From Helicobacter sp. (GTDB taxonomy: Bacteria; Campylobacterota; Campylobacteria; Campylobacterales; Helicobacteraceae), in contig JAAVGZ010000086.1 of NCBI GenBank assembly GCA_014799985.1, forward strand, positions 11,536 to 27,028: 15,493 nt of DNA, read 5' to 3'. This document shows positions 5,455 through 14,023 of the stretch, in pieces. The number at the start of each line of letters is the position of its first letter. The stretch's first letter is position 1. The notes beneath the pieces are model-generated. The model saw only the letters and a program-made list of their open reading frames with translations. It did no database searches and had not been told where the DNA came from. Position numbers and translations under genes: made by a program.

Positions 5455-6728
5455 AAGCCACATTTTATAAGATTCTAAGCCTCAAAGAAGGCGAGCTCAA
5501 GCTCCTTGCACTTTCAAGTGGCTTTATCTTTGTGCTGTTTAGCTCGTATGCAATCCTGCGCCCCATGCGCGATGCCTTGGGGCTAGAAGGCGGCAAAGAC
5601 GAGCTCAAATGGCTTTTTTTGGCAACCTTTGTCGTCTGCGTCTTTTCGTCTCTATTGCTGATGTGGCTCAGTGGCAAAATCAAGCGGCGATTCTATGCGG
5701 ATTGCGTCTTTATCTTCTTCGCGCTCAATCTTTTGATTTTCTATGTTTTGATGAATCTTTTTGAGCCCCACACACAAAGTTTTATCTGGCTTTCGCGTGT
5801 CTTTTATGTGTGGATTAGCGTCTTTAACTTGTTCGCCTTTTCGAGCGCGTGGAGCTTGCTGTCCGATGTTTTTAGCAAAGAGGCAAGCAGCCGACTTTTT
5901 GGAATCATCTCGGCGGGCGCGAGCTTGGGTAGCATCGCCGGGGCGGGAAGCGTGAGCTTTTTGGTCGCAAATCTTGGCGTGGCAAACCTCGTTTTCATCT
6001 CTATTTCCTTGTTGCTCGTTGGAATCGCGCTCAAAAATGCGATTCTTAGAGAGTTGCGGCACTTTGAAAATGCAGAACAATTAAGCCGCTTTGACAAAAC
6101 GATTGGCTCAAAGAATCCTTTTGCAGGTTTTAAACTCATCATCGCCTCCAAACCACTCTTGGCTCTCTGCGCATTTATCCTTTTGCTCACAAGTGTTTCA
6201 ACATTTTTATATATGGAACAAGCGCGAATCGTACGCGAACTCTTTCCGACACGCGAGGCGAGAATTGCCGCTTTTGCCAATATCGATTTAATCGTGCAAC
6301 TTAGCTCGCTATTCATTCAAATCTTCCTGACCGCAAAAATTGCGCGTTTCTTTGGAATCACGGCTCTTTTGAGCACACTTGGCTTCATCATCGCGCTTGG
6401 CTTTATCGTTCTTAGCTTCACACACCCCGCCTTTTTGCCCCTCGCAATCGTCATGAGCATGCGGCGCGTGGGCGAATATGCGCTCGTCAAACCCGGGCGC
6501 GAAATGCTGTTCGTGCCACTTAGCGCCGATTCTAAATATAAAGTCAAAAACTTCCTCGACACGGTCGTTTATCGCGGCGGAGACGCGCTCTCAGCACAAA
6601 TCGAAAGCGTGCTCGCAAGCGTTGGGATTCTCTGTGTGCTGCTCGTGGGCGCGGCAATCTCGTTTGTCTGGGGACTCTTGGGCGTCTTTTTGGGCAAAAA
6701 CTATGCGAAGGGAAATCTTGAAAAATGA
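5451..6728 (+). CDS. Nucleotide-transporter-like (ADP/ATP carrier or MFS) membrane protein
   Basis: A 425-residue, very hydrophobic inner-membrane protein with roughly twelve predicted membrane spans. The N-terminal region, in which SYAILRPMRDALG leads into GGKDELKWLF.ATF, resembles proteobacterial members of the NTP/NDP exchange (TLC-type) carrier family. Those carry YYxLRPVRDxxG...LPWLF in the same place. The stretch SRLFGIISAGASLGSIAGAG in the middle and RVGEYALVKPGREMLF followed by Y..KNFLDTVVYRGGDA in the C-terminal half also fit that family; these motifs contact substrate or shape the channel in relatives. Databases often label such genes MFS transporter. Substrate is unknown. The ribosome site (GGAAAA) is weak. 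It is co-directional with the RND pump 70 bases downstream, which has its own promoter. Confidence 0.7.
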   Translation: MKATFYKILSLKEGELKLLALSSGFIFVLFSSYAILRPMRDALGLEGGKDELKWLFLATFVVCVFSSLLLMWLSGKIKRRFYADCVFIFFALNLLIFYVLMNLFEPHTQSFIWLSRVFYVWISVFNLFAFSSAWSLLSDVFSKEASSRLFGIISAGASLGSIAGAGSVSFLVANLGVANLVFISISLLLVGIALKNAILRELRHFENAEQLSRFDKTIGSKNPFAGFKLIIASKPLLALCAFILLLTSVSTFLYMEQARIVRELFPTREARIAAFANIDLIVQLSSLFIQIFLTAKIARFFGITALLSTLGFIIALGFIVLSFTHPAFLPLAIVMSMRRVGEYALVKPGREMLFVPLSADSKYKVKNFLDTVVYRGGDALSAQIESVLASVGILCVLLVGAAISFVWGLLGVFLGKNYAKGNLEK

Positions 6729-6771
6729 TTCACAAATGATTCACGTTCGCTTCACACTTTTTTGCTACAAT
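6729..6771 (+). promoter_or_regulatory. Promoter of the RND pump with three TTCAC repeats
   Basis: TTTGC precedes TACAAT at 6766-6771, an extended -10 box. Upstream, TTCAC occurs at 6729, 6740 and 6751, exactly 11 bases apart, so all three lie on the same face of the helix and end just before the -10 region. This layout suits a regulator that binds direct repeats, such as an OmpR-type response regulator. The repeat spacing is seen directly; the binding is inferred. Confidence 0.45.
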
Positions 6772-6801
6772 CAAACCAACTCATAAAACGCAAGGAAAAT
6801 G

Positions 6802-9800
6802 ATGTTCTCGAGATTCTTTATCAATCGCCCCGCATTCTCGGCTGTGGTTTCTATCATTATCGTCATCGCAGGTTTTTTGTGCCTTTTTAGCCTTCCGATT
6901 GAACAATATCCAAAGCTTGTTCCAACACAAATTGTCGTGAGCGCAAACTATCCGGGAGCGAGCGCAGAGACGATTTCGACTAATGTCGCGAGTATCCTAG
7001 AAAATAGCATTAATGGTGTGGAAGATATGATTTATATCCGCACTTCGACAACATCGAGCGGCACGATGAATCTTAGCGTCTTTTTCAACAACGATGCCGA
7101 CCCCGATATGGCTGTTGTGAATGTCAATAATCGCGTGCAAGCCGTTCTTAGCCAACTTCCTAGCGAGGTGCAAAGACTCGGCGTAACGGTGCGCAAAAAC
7201 TCCACCGCAGTCGTTGGGCTCTATCATCTCTATTCAGAAGATTCCAGTTTTTCGCAACTCTATTTGGCAAATTATGCGATTCTGAATATCATCGATGAAC
7301 TTAAAAGGATTCAGGGAATCGGCGATGTCGATTTATGGAGTCGTTCGGATTATGCGATGCGGATATGGCTGCTTCCCGATAAGCTCGCACTCCTTAACCT
7401 CACACCCCTAGATGTTATCGACAAAATCCAGCAACAAAACGCACAATTTGCGCCCGGAAAACTTGGCGCAGAACCCATTGCACAAAGCGAATTTGCCTAC
7501 ACAATTGTTACACAAGGACTATTCTCTACCCCCGAAGAATTTGAGAATATCATCATTAGGGCAAATGCCGATGGTTCTATGCTTCGACTTAAAGATATTG
7601 CGCGCGTGGAACTTGGCGCGCAAGAATATCTCACTTCGAATTTCTACAACTCCACGCCGTCCGTGCCGCTACGTATTACTTTGCAACCCGGTGCAAATAT
7701 CCTCGATGTGGCAAACAATGTCCAAGCGACAATGGAACAATTATCGCAAAAGTTCCCCGAAGGAATCAAATATTCCAACCCGTTTCGCCCCACAGAATTT
7801 ATCGTGGAATCCATAAAAGAGGTCATGAAAACATTCATAGAAGCCATTGTTCTTGTCGTGTTGATTATCTATATTTTTCTAGGAAATTGGCGCGCAACAA
7901 TCATTCCATGCATTGCGATTCCCGTATCAATCATTGGTACATTTATCGGGCTCTATCTCTTTGGTTTTACGATTAATTTGCTCACGCTTTTTGGGCTGAT
8001 TCTTGCGATTGGAATCGTGGTCGATGACGCGATTATTGTGATTGAAAATGTCGAGCGCATTATGCACCAAGAGCACCTAAACGCCAAAGAAGCTACGATT
8101 CGTTCTATGCAAGAAATCACCGCCCCTGTGGTCGCCATTGTCTTGGTTCTAAGCGCCGTATTTATTCCCGTTGCCTTTATGGGAGGATTTAGCGGAGAAA
8201 TCTACCGCCAATTTGCGATTACAATCGTGATTTCTGTCGTGATTTCAGGTTGCGTTGCGCTCACTCTCACACCGAGTTTGTGTGCCATCTGTCTCAAACC
8301 AACAGAATCAAAACCTTTTTATCTCATCGCTAAATTTGACATGTTTTTTGAGAAACTCACGCTCAAGTTTTCTCAACAAGTCGCAAAGGTTCTGAAAAGA
8401 GGCTTGCTCTTTCTCTGCCTCTTGGCTGTCATGCTCTTTGCGACTTATGAACTCTTCCAAAAAACACCGCGCTCGCTTGTCCCAGCAGAGGACATGGGTA
8501 TAGTACAAATTCATACGATTCTGCCCGAAGCCGCATCGCTCTCGCGCACGACACAAGTGCAAAAAGATTTGATTGCCACTTTAGAAAATAATCCTCTGAT
8601 TGCCGAGATGACAACGATTGCTGGTTTTAGCTTTCTTTCGCAGGGATTTAAAAGCAATGGTGGCATAGGATTCTATCGCCTCATCGATTGGAGTGAACGG
8701 AAAGACAAAGGCAAAAGCGATAGGGCATTCATTCAAAATATTACGAAAGAATTGCAAAGCTATCCTGACGCTCGTTTTATCGCCAACCAAGCACCAACAA
8801 TCATTGGTTTAGATTCGAGTGGTGTGAATGTTTATATCCAAAGTAAAGAGGGCGGGAGCTTGGAAGAGCTCAAAAAATACACCGACTTAATGGTGCAAGA
8901 AGCCTTGAAACGTAAAGAGATTCGCAATGCTTTCACGAGTCTATCGGTGGACACACCCCAAGTCTCTGTCTATCTGGACAGAGAAAAAGCGGCAGCCCTC
9001 AATGTTAATATCTATGATGTCTTTAGGACAATGCAGGTAACTTTTGGAAGCTATTACATCAACAATTTCGAGCTGTTCAATCGCACCTTTCGCGTGATTG
9101 CACAAAGCGAACAAGACTATCGCCAAAGCCCCGAAGACTTAAAATATGTCTTTGTCAAATCAGACGATGGCAACTTTGTTCCCCTAAGCTCTCTTTTGCG
9201 ATTCCAATATGTCATCGGCGCAGAGATTGTGAATCGTTTTAACCTTTTTCCTGCCGCGCAAATCATCGGCTATCCAAACGAGGGCTATTCGAGCGGCGAC
9301 ACGATAGCGGCGATTGAGGAAATCGCGGCAGAGATTTTGCCACAAGGCTATGACCTCGCCTATTTCGGCTCGACTTATCAAGAAAAAGTCAGCCAAAGCA
9401 GCGGCGCAACGGCTTTTATCTTTGGGCTTGTCTTTGTCTTCCTCATTCTTGTCGCACAATACGAGCGCTGGCTCATGCCCTTGTGTGTACTTAGCGCCGT
9501 TCCCTTTGCGCTTTTTGGGGCAATCTTGGCAACCTTTTTGCGAGGATTAGAAAACGATATTTACTTCCAAGTCGGGCTACTCGTCCTGATTGCACTTGCC
9601 GCAAAAAACGCGATTTTGATTGTCGAATTTGCAATGCAACTTAGGGAAAGAGAGGACAAGAGTATTATCGAATCTGCCATTGGCGCAGCAAAATTGCGAT
9701 TCCGTCCGATTGTCATGACGTCGCTCGCATTTAGCATGGGTGTTTTACCGCTCGCAATCAGCAGCGGCGCGGGGAGTTTGAGCCGCCATTCTATCGCCAC

Positions 9801-9915
9801 AGGCGTGCTCGGAGGCATGCTCGCCGCGACATTCTTGGCGGTATTTTTTATCCCTCTATTCTATATGTATCTTGCAAATTTGAGCGAATGGATTCAGAAA
9901 AAACGGGGCAGATAA
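6802..9915 (+). CDS. RND multidrug efflux permease (AcrB/CmeB/HefC type)
   Basis: A 1037-residue hydrophobe/amphiphile-exporting RND pump of the inner membrane, driven by the proton gradient. The N terminus FSRFFINRPAF, first span, and PIEQYP are typical. NYPGASAETI begins the first periplasmic porter loop. TM4 carries the proton-relay pair D408-D409 (GIVVDDAIIVIENVERI), and K935 (AAKNAILIVEF) matches the relay lysine of TM10. Two large periplasmic loops and full length show an intact gene. ATG 6802 is preferred to the adjacent ATG 6799 because AAGGA then lies 5 bases upstream. Neither a membrane-fusion partner nor a TolC-like channel is encoded here, so it must use partners encoded elsewhere. 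Its stop lies 7 bases from the stop of the convergent methylase gene. Confidence 0.95.
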   Translation: MFSRFFINRPAFSAVVSIIIVIAGFLCLFSLPIEQYPKLVPTQIVVSANYPGASAETISTNVASILENSINGVEDMIYIRTSTTSSGTMNLSVFFNNDADPDMAVVNVNNRVQAVLSQLPSEVQRLGVTVRKNSTAVVGLYHLYSEDSSFSQLYLANYAILNIIDELKRIQGIGDVDLWSRSDYAMRIWLLPDKLALLNLTPLDVIDKIQQQNAQFAPGKLGAEPIAQSEFAYTIVTQGLFSTPEEFENIIIRANADGSMLRLKDIARVELGAQEYLTSNFYNSTPSVPLRITLQPGANILDVANNVQATMEQLSQKFPEGIKYSNPFRPTEFIVESIKEVMKTFIEAIVLVVLIIYIFLGNWRATIIPCIAIPVSIIGTFIGLYLFGFTINLLTLFGLILAIGIVVDDAIIVIENVERIMHQEHLNAKEATIRSMQEITAPVVAIVLVLSAVFIPVAFMGGFSGEIYRQFAITIVISVVISGCVALTLTPSLCAICLKPTESKPFYLIAKFDMFFEKLTLKFSQQVAKVLKRGLLFLCLLAVMLFATYELFQKTPRSLVPAEDMGIVQIHTILPEAASLSRTTQVQKDLIATLENNPLIAEMTTIAGFSFLSQGFKSNGGIGFYRLIDWSERKDKGKSDRAFIQNITKELQSYPDARFIANQAPTIIGLDSSGVNVYIQSKEGGSLEELKKYTDLMVQEALKRKEIRNAFTSLSVDTPQVSVYLDREKAAALNVNIYDVFRTMQVTFGSYYINNFELFNRTFRVIAQSEQDYRQSPEDLKYVFVKSDDGNFVPLSSLLRFQYVIGAEIVNRFNLFPAAQIIGYPNEGYSSGDTIAAIEEIAAEILPQGYDLAYFGSTYQEKVSQSSGATAFIFGLVFVFLILVAQYERWLMPLCVLSAVPFALFGAILATFLRGLENDIYFQVGLLVLIALAAKNAILIVEFAMQLREREDKSIIESAIGAAKLRFRPIVMTSLAFSMGVLPLAISSGAGSLSRHSIATGVLGGMLAATFLAVFFIPLFYMYLANLSEWIQKKRGR

Positions 9916-9922
9916 TCGATAG

Positions 9923-10939
9923 TTATTTATGGAGAATATGCAAATATTCTATAGTCGAATCTTGCTTGTGCACACGATTGGAATCTGCCTTGAAACGTTG
10001 GTGCTTTTGGCGCTTAAGTGAGTATGTGCCATATTTTTCAAATATCGCTCGAATTTGCTCCAAACTTAGCAAACCTTCGTCATTATAACTCAAGAAAATC
10101 CATTCAAATTTCGCATTTTTGATGAGAGTTTCTAGCTCATTGGCGACTTTTGCCTTCTTGCACCAATTTGATTTTTCATACTCTCGCAAGCCCGTTTTGC
10201 CACGTGGAGTAAAATCATCATAAAGCGCAATCGTGTTTAAAATATGATAATTTGCGCCATATTCTCGCGCATTATAGGGCGGGTCGAGATAGAGAATATC
10301 GCCCCCTATCTTTTGAATGAGTTGATTGGAATCTTCATTGAAAACTGCATGTTGATTCTTGCTATATTCAAAGAATGCGGGCTCTAGGACAAGGGACTTT
10401 GCCGCGCTTTTTTTGAGAGTCTTCAGAAACGCTCCATAGACAGAAGCCGTGTTGGCGACTTTGTCGGCAGATTCTAGGAGCGAGGCGAGCAGATGAAAAT
10501 ATGCCGCACTCTCAAGCCCATGCTGCCTCCATTGCTCAATCTTAACACGAATCGCATCGATTTTTGCCCCGTTATCATCGCTAAAATACTGCCTTGCGTG
10601 TGCATGCCCTTTTCCCAAGCAATAATTTTGGTAAATCTTACCCTCAATGGGCGGTGTCGCCTCATCGCTTTGCAGCTCCTGAAACATCGATTCTGCGCCC
10701 TCGATTCTTTGGCAATTCTCAATATAATTTTTGCTCAAAACAAAACTATAATACTCTTTGTCGTTACTTATGACTTGCTTCACTTTGTTTTTGAATAGTT
10801 TCCCCACAGCCGACGTTCCCGCAAACATATCACAAAGCACGGAATCTTTTAGTGGTTTCGCGTTGGCTTCTTGGAGCGCAGATTCTATGCTTACTTGCAA
10901 GAAAGAATAGAGTTTGAATTTAGAGCCGATGTAGTTCAT
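9923..10939 (-). CDS. D12-class (alpha) N6-adenine DNA methyltransferase
   Basis: A 338-residue adenine methylase. Motif X is NYIGSK (2-7), motif I is DMFAGTSAVG (37-46), an acidic residue follows at D60, and motif IV is DPPY (219-222) followed by NAREYGANYH. It ends with a WIFLSYND strand (motif VI-like). MNYIGSK-type enzymes include those that modify non-palindromic targets such as FokI, often together with a second methylase for the other strand. Here the upstream neighbour is such a candidate. The start ATG overlaps the stop of that neighbour as ATGA. It is the last gene of a four-gene leftward operon and ends nearly touching the RND pump gene on the opposite strand. It is not closely similar to either plus-strand D12 enzyme in this window. 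Confidence 0.88.
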   Translation of the reverse strand: MNYIGSKFKLYSFLQVSIESALQEANAKPLKDSVLCDMFAGTSAVGKLFKNKVKQVISNDKEYYSFVLSKNYIENCQRIEGAESMFQELQSDEATPPIEGKIYQNYCLGKGHAHARQYFSDDNGAKIDAIRVKIEQWRQHGLESAAYFHLLASLLESADKVANTASVYGAFLKTLKKSAAKSLVLEPAFFEYSKNQHAVFNEDSNQLIQKIGGDILYLDPPYNAREYGANYHILNTIALYDDFTPRGKTGLREYEKSNWCKKAKVANELETLIKNAKFEWIFLSYNDEGLLSLEQIRAIFEKYGTYSLKRQKHQRFKADSNRVHKQDSTIEYLHILHK

Positions 10940-11829
10940 TTCGTATATTCAGCAATCCTATTCTTCGCAATCTCAAAATACTTTTTCTCAATCTCGTAGC
11001 CTATAAACTTGCGATGATTTTGCAGCGCTGCAATGGCATGCGCGCCGCTGCCCATAAAAGGGTCGAGCACAACCTGCCCTTCTTGTGTGAAAAGTCTAAT
11101 TAGATGAGAGATGAGCCGCACGGGCTTGCGCGTCAGATGTTCTATTTTCTCCTCACTTTCGCAGTTTCTTGTGTGCTTGGGGACTTCCATGACATTGCTT
11201 GGAAACTTACCATCGAGACTTTCTTTTGTATTCAGAAGCCCCAAGCGATATTTCTGCCAATTCTGCACAAACGTGCCCTCTTTTGGTTTTTGTGCCAAAA
11301 CCATCGGTTCAATCTGTGGTTTGAGCTGCGGCGTCTTGTATCCCTCTAGCTCTTTTATCAAAGTTTCTTTTTGCTTGTCTGTGAGATTCTTATCCTTTTT
11401 TATAAAATGACTTTGCGAAAACGCCTTCGCCTGCCCCTCATATTTCCAAGCGAGCATATCACGGATTTCAAACCCTGCCAAGTCCAAACTCATCGCCATT
11501 CTATGGTAAAGTCTTGCCTGCGAAAAGACGACACAGAATCCTCCGGGTTTGAGTATACGCAAAAACTCTTTTGCGATTGGATTCATAAATGCTTGCAGTC
11601 TCTCCCCCTGCACTCTATCAAACCTCATGCCCACAGGCAAGCCACCAATCACGCCCGATTTTTTCGCCTTGTTTTTTAGACTTGTATCATTCCATTCATC
11701 ACCCATTCCGTCAATAAAATATGGCGGGTCTGTTACGATAAAATCGATTGAATTATCATGTAACACTCGCAATCCCTTTTGGCAATCCTCATTAAAAATC
11801 TGCATGTCTTGTGATTCTAAAAAATCCAT
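10936..11829 (-). CDS. Beta-class DNA methyltransferase (N6-adenine type)
   Basis: A 297-residue methylase of the N6_N4_Mtase family. Motif IV comes first, TDPPYF at 33-38, then a long variable target-recognition region. Near the C terminus follow a motif X-like helix (HLTRKPVRLISHLI, 231-244) and motif I VLDPFMGSG (254-262) with E279 as the ribose-binding acid. That order defines the beta class. DPPY favours adenine over cytosine as the target. The start is uncertain: ATG 11829 with AAGG close upstream is chosen, and an in-frame GTG at 11850 would lengthen it by 7 residues and overlap the preceding gene by 16 bases. It overlaps the next gene by 4 bases. It is probably paired with the downstream D12 enzyme to methylate both strands of an asymmetric site, which is inference. 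Confidence 0.88.
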   Translation of the reverse strand: MDFLESQDMQIFNEDCQKGLRVLHDNSIDFIVTDPPYFIDGMGDEWNDTSLKNKAKKSGVIGGLPVGMRFDRVQGERLQAFMNPIAKEFLRILKPGGFCVVFSQARLYHRMAMSLDLAGFEIRDMLAWKYEGQAKAFSQSHFIKKDKNLTDKQKETLIKELEGYKTPQLKPQIEPMVLAQKPKEGTFVQNWQKYRLGLLNTKESLDGKFPSNVMEVPKHTRNCESEEKIEHLTRKPVRLISHLIRLFTQEGQVVLDPFMGSGAHAIAALQNHRKFIGYEIEKKYFEIAKNRIAEYTK

Positions 11830-11834
11830 GACCC

Positions 11835-13145
11835 TTAAAATTTCTCGCACACCACAATATATTCATCATTCATCGTGCTAGATATTGCACCGCTTCTATT
11901 GCTTGGGGAATTTTGAAGTGGCATAGATTTATTGGAAATCTTACGTTTTATTGTTTGTAGATGCTTAAATCCATTTTTGCAAAAGACTTCGGCAATAAAT
12001 TTATCGGTAGGAAGTAGGATATTTTTTACTCGGCGATTCCCTACTATGAAGAATACCTTGCCTTTTCTATTGATAGAATCCAGCATGTTCTTGATACTAG
12101 CTTCTAAATCGAAATAAAAACTTGAGACCTCCAATGCCCTCTTTTTATCCACTTTGGCAATCTCAAGAATATAATCTGTCATCAAACCATTATTGTAAAG
12201 CTCATTTGCCTTTGAGCCTCCCATGAGTTTAGAATCTAGTTTTCGTGCCTCTCCATAACCCAACCACTCATTGATAAAAGTGCTGAATTGTCCATACGCC
12301 ACAGTCGTTTTAGAATCTCCATAGGGAGGGCTTGTGAGAACGGTATCAAAACGATAATTACTCGCTCGAAAGCCAGAATTTGTAATCTCAAAGCTAATGT
12401 TTTGTATTTTTGGTTGATAAAAGGTCAAATAATCGCCTACCAAAGATTCCAAATTTTTACTAAAAATATCTACGACATTTGGTTTGTAATCTTCATGATT
12501 TTTCATTCTAAAAAGCTTAAACTCATTATTTCTTGTATAGCTCGCCTCTCGCAATGTCTCACTAAAGGCGAGCAAAAATAGATTTTGCACGGCTCTATTA
12601 TTGAGGTTTTTGATACAAGAATAAACAATTCGCAAATCAGTTTGCGCGTCTTTTTCTATCCAAAAATCGAGATTTGTAATGTTATCAAGTGGATTCTCGT
12701 CTAATTTATGATTGAGTATTCCTTGATTTTTGAATTTTTGCATTAATATTTGATTGAGTATATTTCTTTTCTCTTCTAAAATGATTTGAGAATCTATAAA
12801 AGTCAATTTTGCTTTTGCAATCATCACAGCCAAAGGATTCATATCAAAACCAACAAATTCATTAATCCCATATTCTATTCCGCTCATAAAACTAGAACCA
12901 CTTCCGCAATAGGGGTCTAAAAGCATGCTCTTTTCTGCCCCAAAATCTTTCAAAAGCTCCAAACCAATCTGTGGCAGCATTGTCGCGGGATATTTATGCA
13001 AATTTGGATACATTGAAGCATAAGATTGCCCTAAAAAATCATATTTTGGATTATAATTTCTAAAACAATCTTGCGCAATTGAGGGCTGAATAGACTCTCT
13101 GTGTGTAAGCTGCTCATTAGAATGAGTGGTTTCTAAAAACATCAT
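11835..13145 (-). CDS. N4-cytosine-type DNA methyltransferase (TSPPY)
   Basis: A 436-residue methylase. Motif I is LLDPYCGSGSSF (75-86) with the ribose-binding acid at D101 (GFDMNP). Motif IV is TSPPYGDS (271-278), followed by TTVAYGQFS and a late VGNRRV strand (368-373). S-P-P-Y is the usual catalytic signature of N4-cytosine methylases. The segment before motif I, LGQSYASMYPNLHKYPATMLPQ (39-60), is typical of this subgroup. Its start overlaps the stop of the upstream endonuclease by one base (TAATG), so it is the obvious cognate methylase. A second ATG follows directly. The gene is AT-rich, nearer one third GC, like its endonuclease partner and unlike the two methylases downstream, suggesting the nuclease and this methylase moved as a unit. 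Confidence 0.88.
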   Translation of the reverse strand: MMFLETTHSNEQLTHRESIQPSIAQDCFRNYNPKYDFLGQSYASMYPNLHKYPATMLPQIGLELLKDFGAEKSMLLDPYCGSGSSFMSGIEYGINEFVGFDMNPLAVMIAKAKLTFIDSQIILEEKRNILNQILMQKFKNQGILNHKLDENPLDNITNLDFWIEKDAQTDLRIVYSCIKNLNNRAVQNLFLLAFSETLREASYTRNNEFKLFRMKNHEDYKPNVVDIFSKNLESLVGDYLTFYQPKIQNISFEITNSGFRASNYRFDTVLTSPPYGDSKTTVAYGQFSTFINEWLGYGEARKLDSKLMGGSKANELYNNGLMTDYILEIAKVDKKRALEVSSFYFDLEASIKNMLDSINRKGKVFFIVGNRRVKNILLPTDKFIAEVFCKNGFKHLQTIKRKISNKSMPLQNSPSNRSGAISSTMNDEYIVVCEKF

Positions 13146-13894
13146 TACAAATTCTCATTCACATATTTAATTAAATAACTCAGTGGTTTTATAAAATCAG
13201 CCGTTGCTATATTTTTCCCTATGAACGCACAATCAAAAAACTTAAACATTCCTCTATGCTGTGGGGTATTGATTTCATTATAAAAATTTACCGTAGCAAA
13301 ACATACCAAAGGCAGAATAGGCGGATTATAGACAATATCATATTTATCTTTAATGCTAGATTCTGTATTTGCAATCTCCATTAAAAGCTTCCATTTATAG
13401 GTCTGCCCTGCTCTTTCGCGCAAGGAAGTTTTAAGAGATAGAATCAAACAACTTTTCAAACTATTATCAGAGTTTAAACTATAAATCACCAAGTCAACAT
13501 CGGGCTTTTGTGTATCATCGCCCACTTTAATAAAAAATAAATCTCTCCATTGTGGGACAAAAGATATTTTGGCAGTAATAAAAATGTCTTCTCTAATATG
13601 TCCTTCCTCTTTATTTTTGAGAAATACCCAAATAAGAAGATTTGAAAATGCACTACCCGCAACACTTTTTCTGGCTTGACTTGCATCTCTTATCTCACCT
13701 CTTTCTATTTTTTTCTGAATCAGACTTTCTACTTCATCTCTGCAACCCATCAAATAATCATATAGACGATTAAAAATATCTTGTAGTTGGCATGTCTCAT
13801 TTACAATATCAGTCCTGATTTTTGCAAGCATGGGTTGCATGTAATATTTAGATTCTATATTCTGCATAGTCTTTATTTCGGTTTTATCAAGCAT
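13145..13894 (-). CDS. Type II restriction endonuclease, PD-(D/E)xK fold
   Basis: A 249-residue protein with no membrane segment. A central block has KPDVDLVIY (130-138; D132 or D134 as the metal ligand), then LSLK (152-155) leading into KTSLRER (155-161) and Q164, and E173 further on. K-x-x-x-(R/K)-(D/E)-R with a nearby Q resembles the signature of the CCGG/CCWGG-cutting group (NgoMIV, Cfr10I, BsaWI, EcoRII, PspGI), where the charged pair contacts the C/G core. A C/G-containing target also fits the N4-cytosine methylase directly downstream. The ATG at 13894 with GAGGGG upstream is chosen over a GTG at 13915. I do not recognise the exact enzyme. Function as a nuclease is supported by motif plus context; specificity is inference. 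Confidence 0.75.
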   Translation of the reverse strand: MLDKTEIKTMQNIESKYYMQPMLAKIRTDIVNETCQLQDIFNRLYDYLMGCRDEVESLIQKKIERGEIRDASQARKSVAGSAFSNLLIWVFLKNKEEGHIREDIFITAKISFVPQWRDLFFIKVGDDTQKPDVDLVIYSLNSDNSLKSCLILSLKTSLRERAGQTYKWKLLMEIANTESSIKDKYDIVYNPPILPLVCFATVNFYNEINTPQHRGMFKFFDCAFIGKNIATADFIKPLSYLIKYVNENL

Positions 13895-13932
13895 TGTCCC
13901 CTCGCCGCCAAACACGATTCCAAATCGAGCCT

Positions 13933-13960
13933 ATTTTACGACAAACCTTGTCATCGTCAA
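13933..13960 (-). promoter_or_regulatory. Promoter of the second restriction operon with an internal palindrome
   Basis: On the minus strand, TTGACG (13960-13955) is followed by 16 bases and TAAAAT (13938-13933). Between the boxes lies GACAA-N3-TTGTC (plus-strand 13940-13952), an inverted repeat where a repressor would block polymerase. Transcription would start near 13926 and run through four genes. Placement of the palindrome is seen; its use as an operator is inferred. Confidence 0.5.
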
Positions 13961-14023
13961 CAACATTCAATTCTAGCATCTACAACCTTAAAAATTTATA
14001 AAAATACAAAATTCATGCCCGCG

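Noticed and set aside
5652..6316. Two minus-strand open frames of 142 and 170 codons across the transporter gene
   Set aside because: They mirror hydrophobic codons of the real plus-strand gene, have no ribosome sites, and their peptides resemble no family.
9184..9459. Minus-strand 91-codon frame within the pump gene
   Set aside because: Antisense to the second porter loop and TM region of an intact RND permease; no start signal or protein-like pattern.
11104..11881. Four plus-strand open frames opposite the beta-class methylase
   Set aside because: All lie antisense to a gene with DPPY and FMGSG motifs; peptides rich in Phe, Cys and Ser show typical shadow composition.
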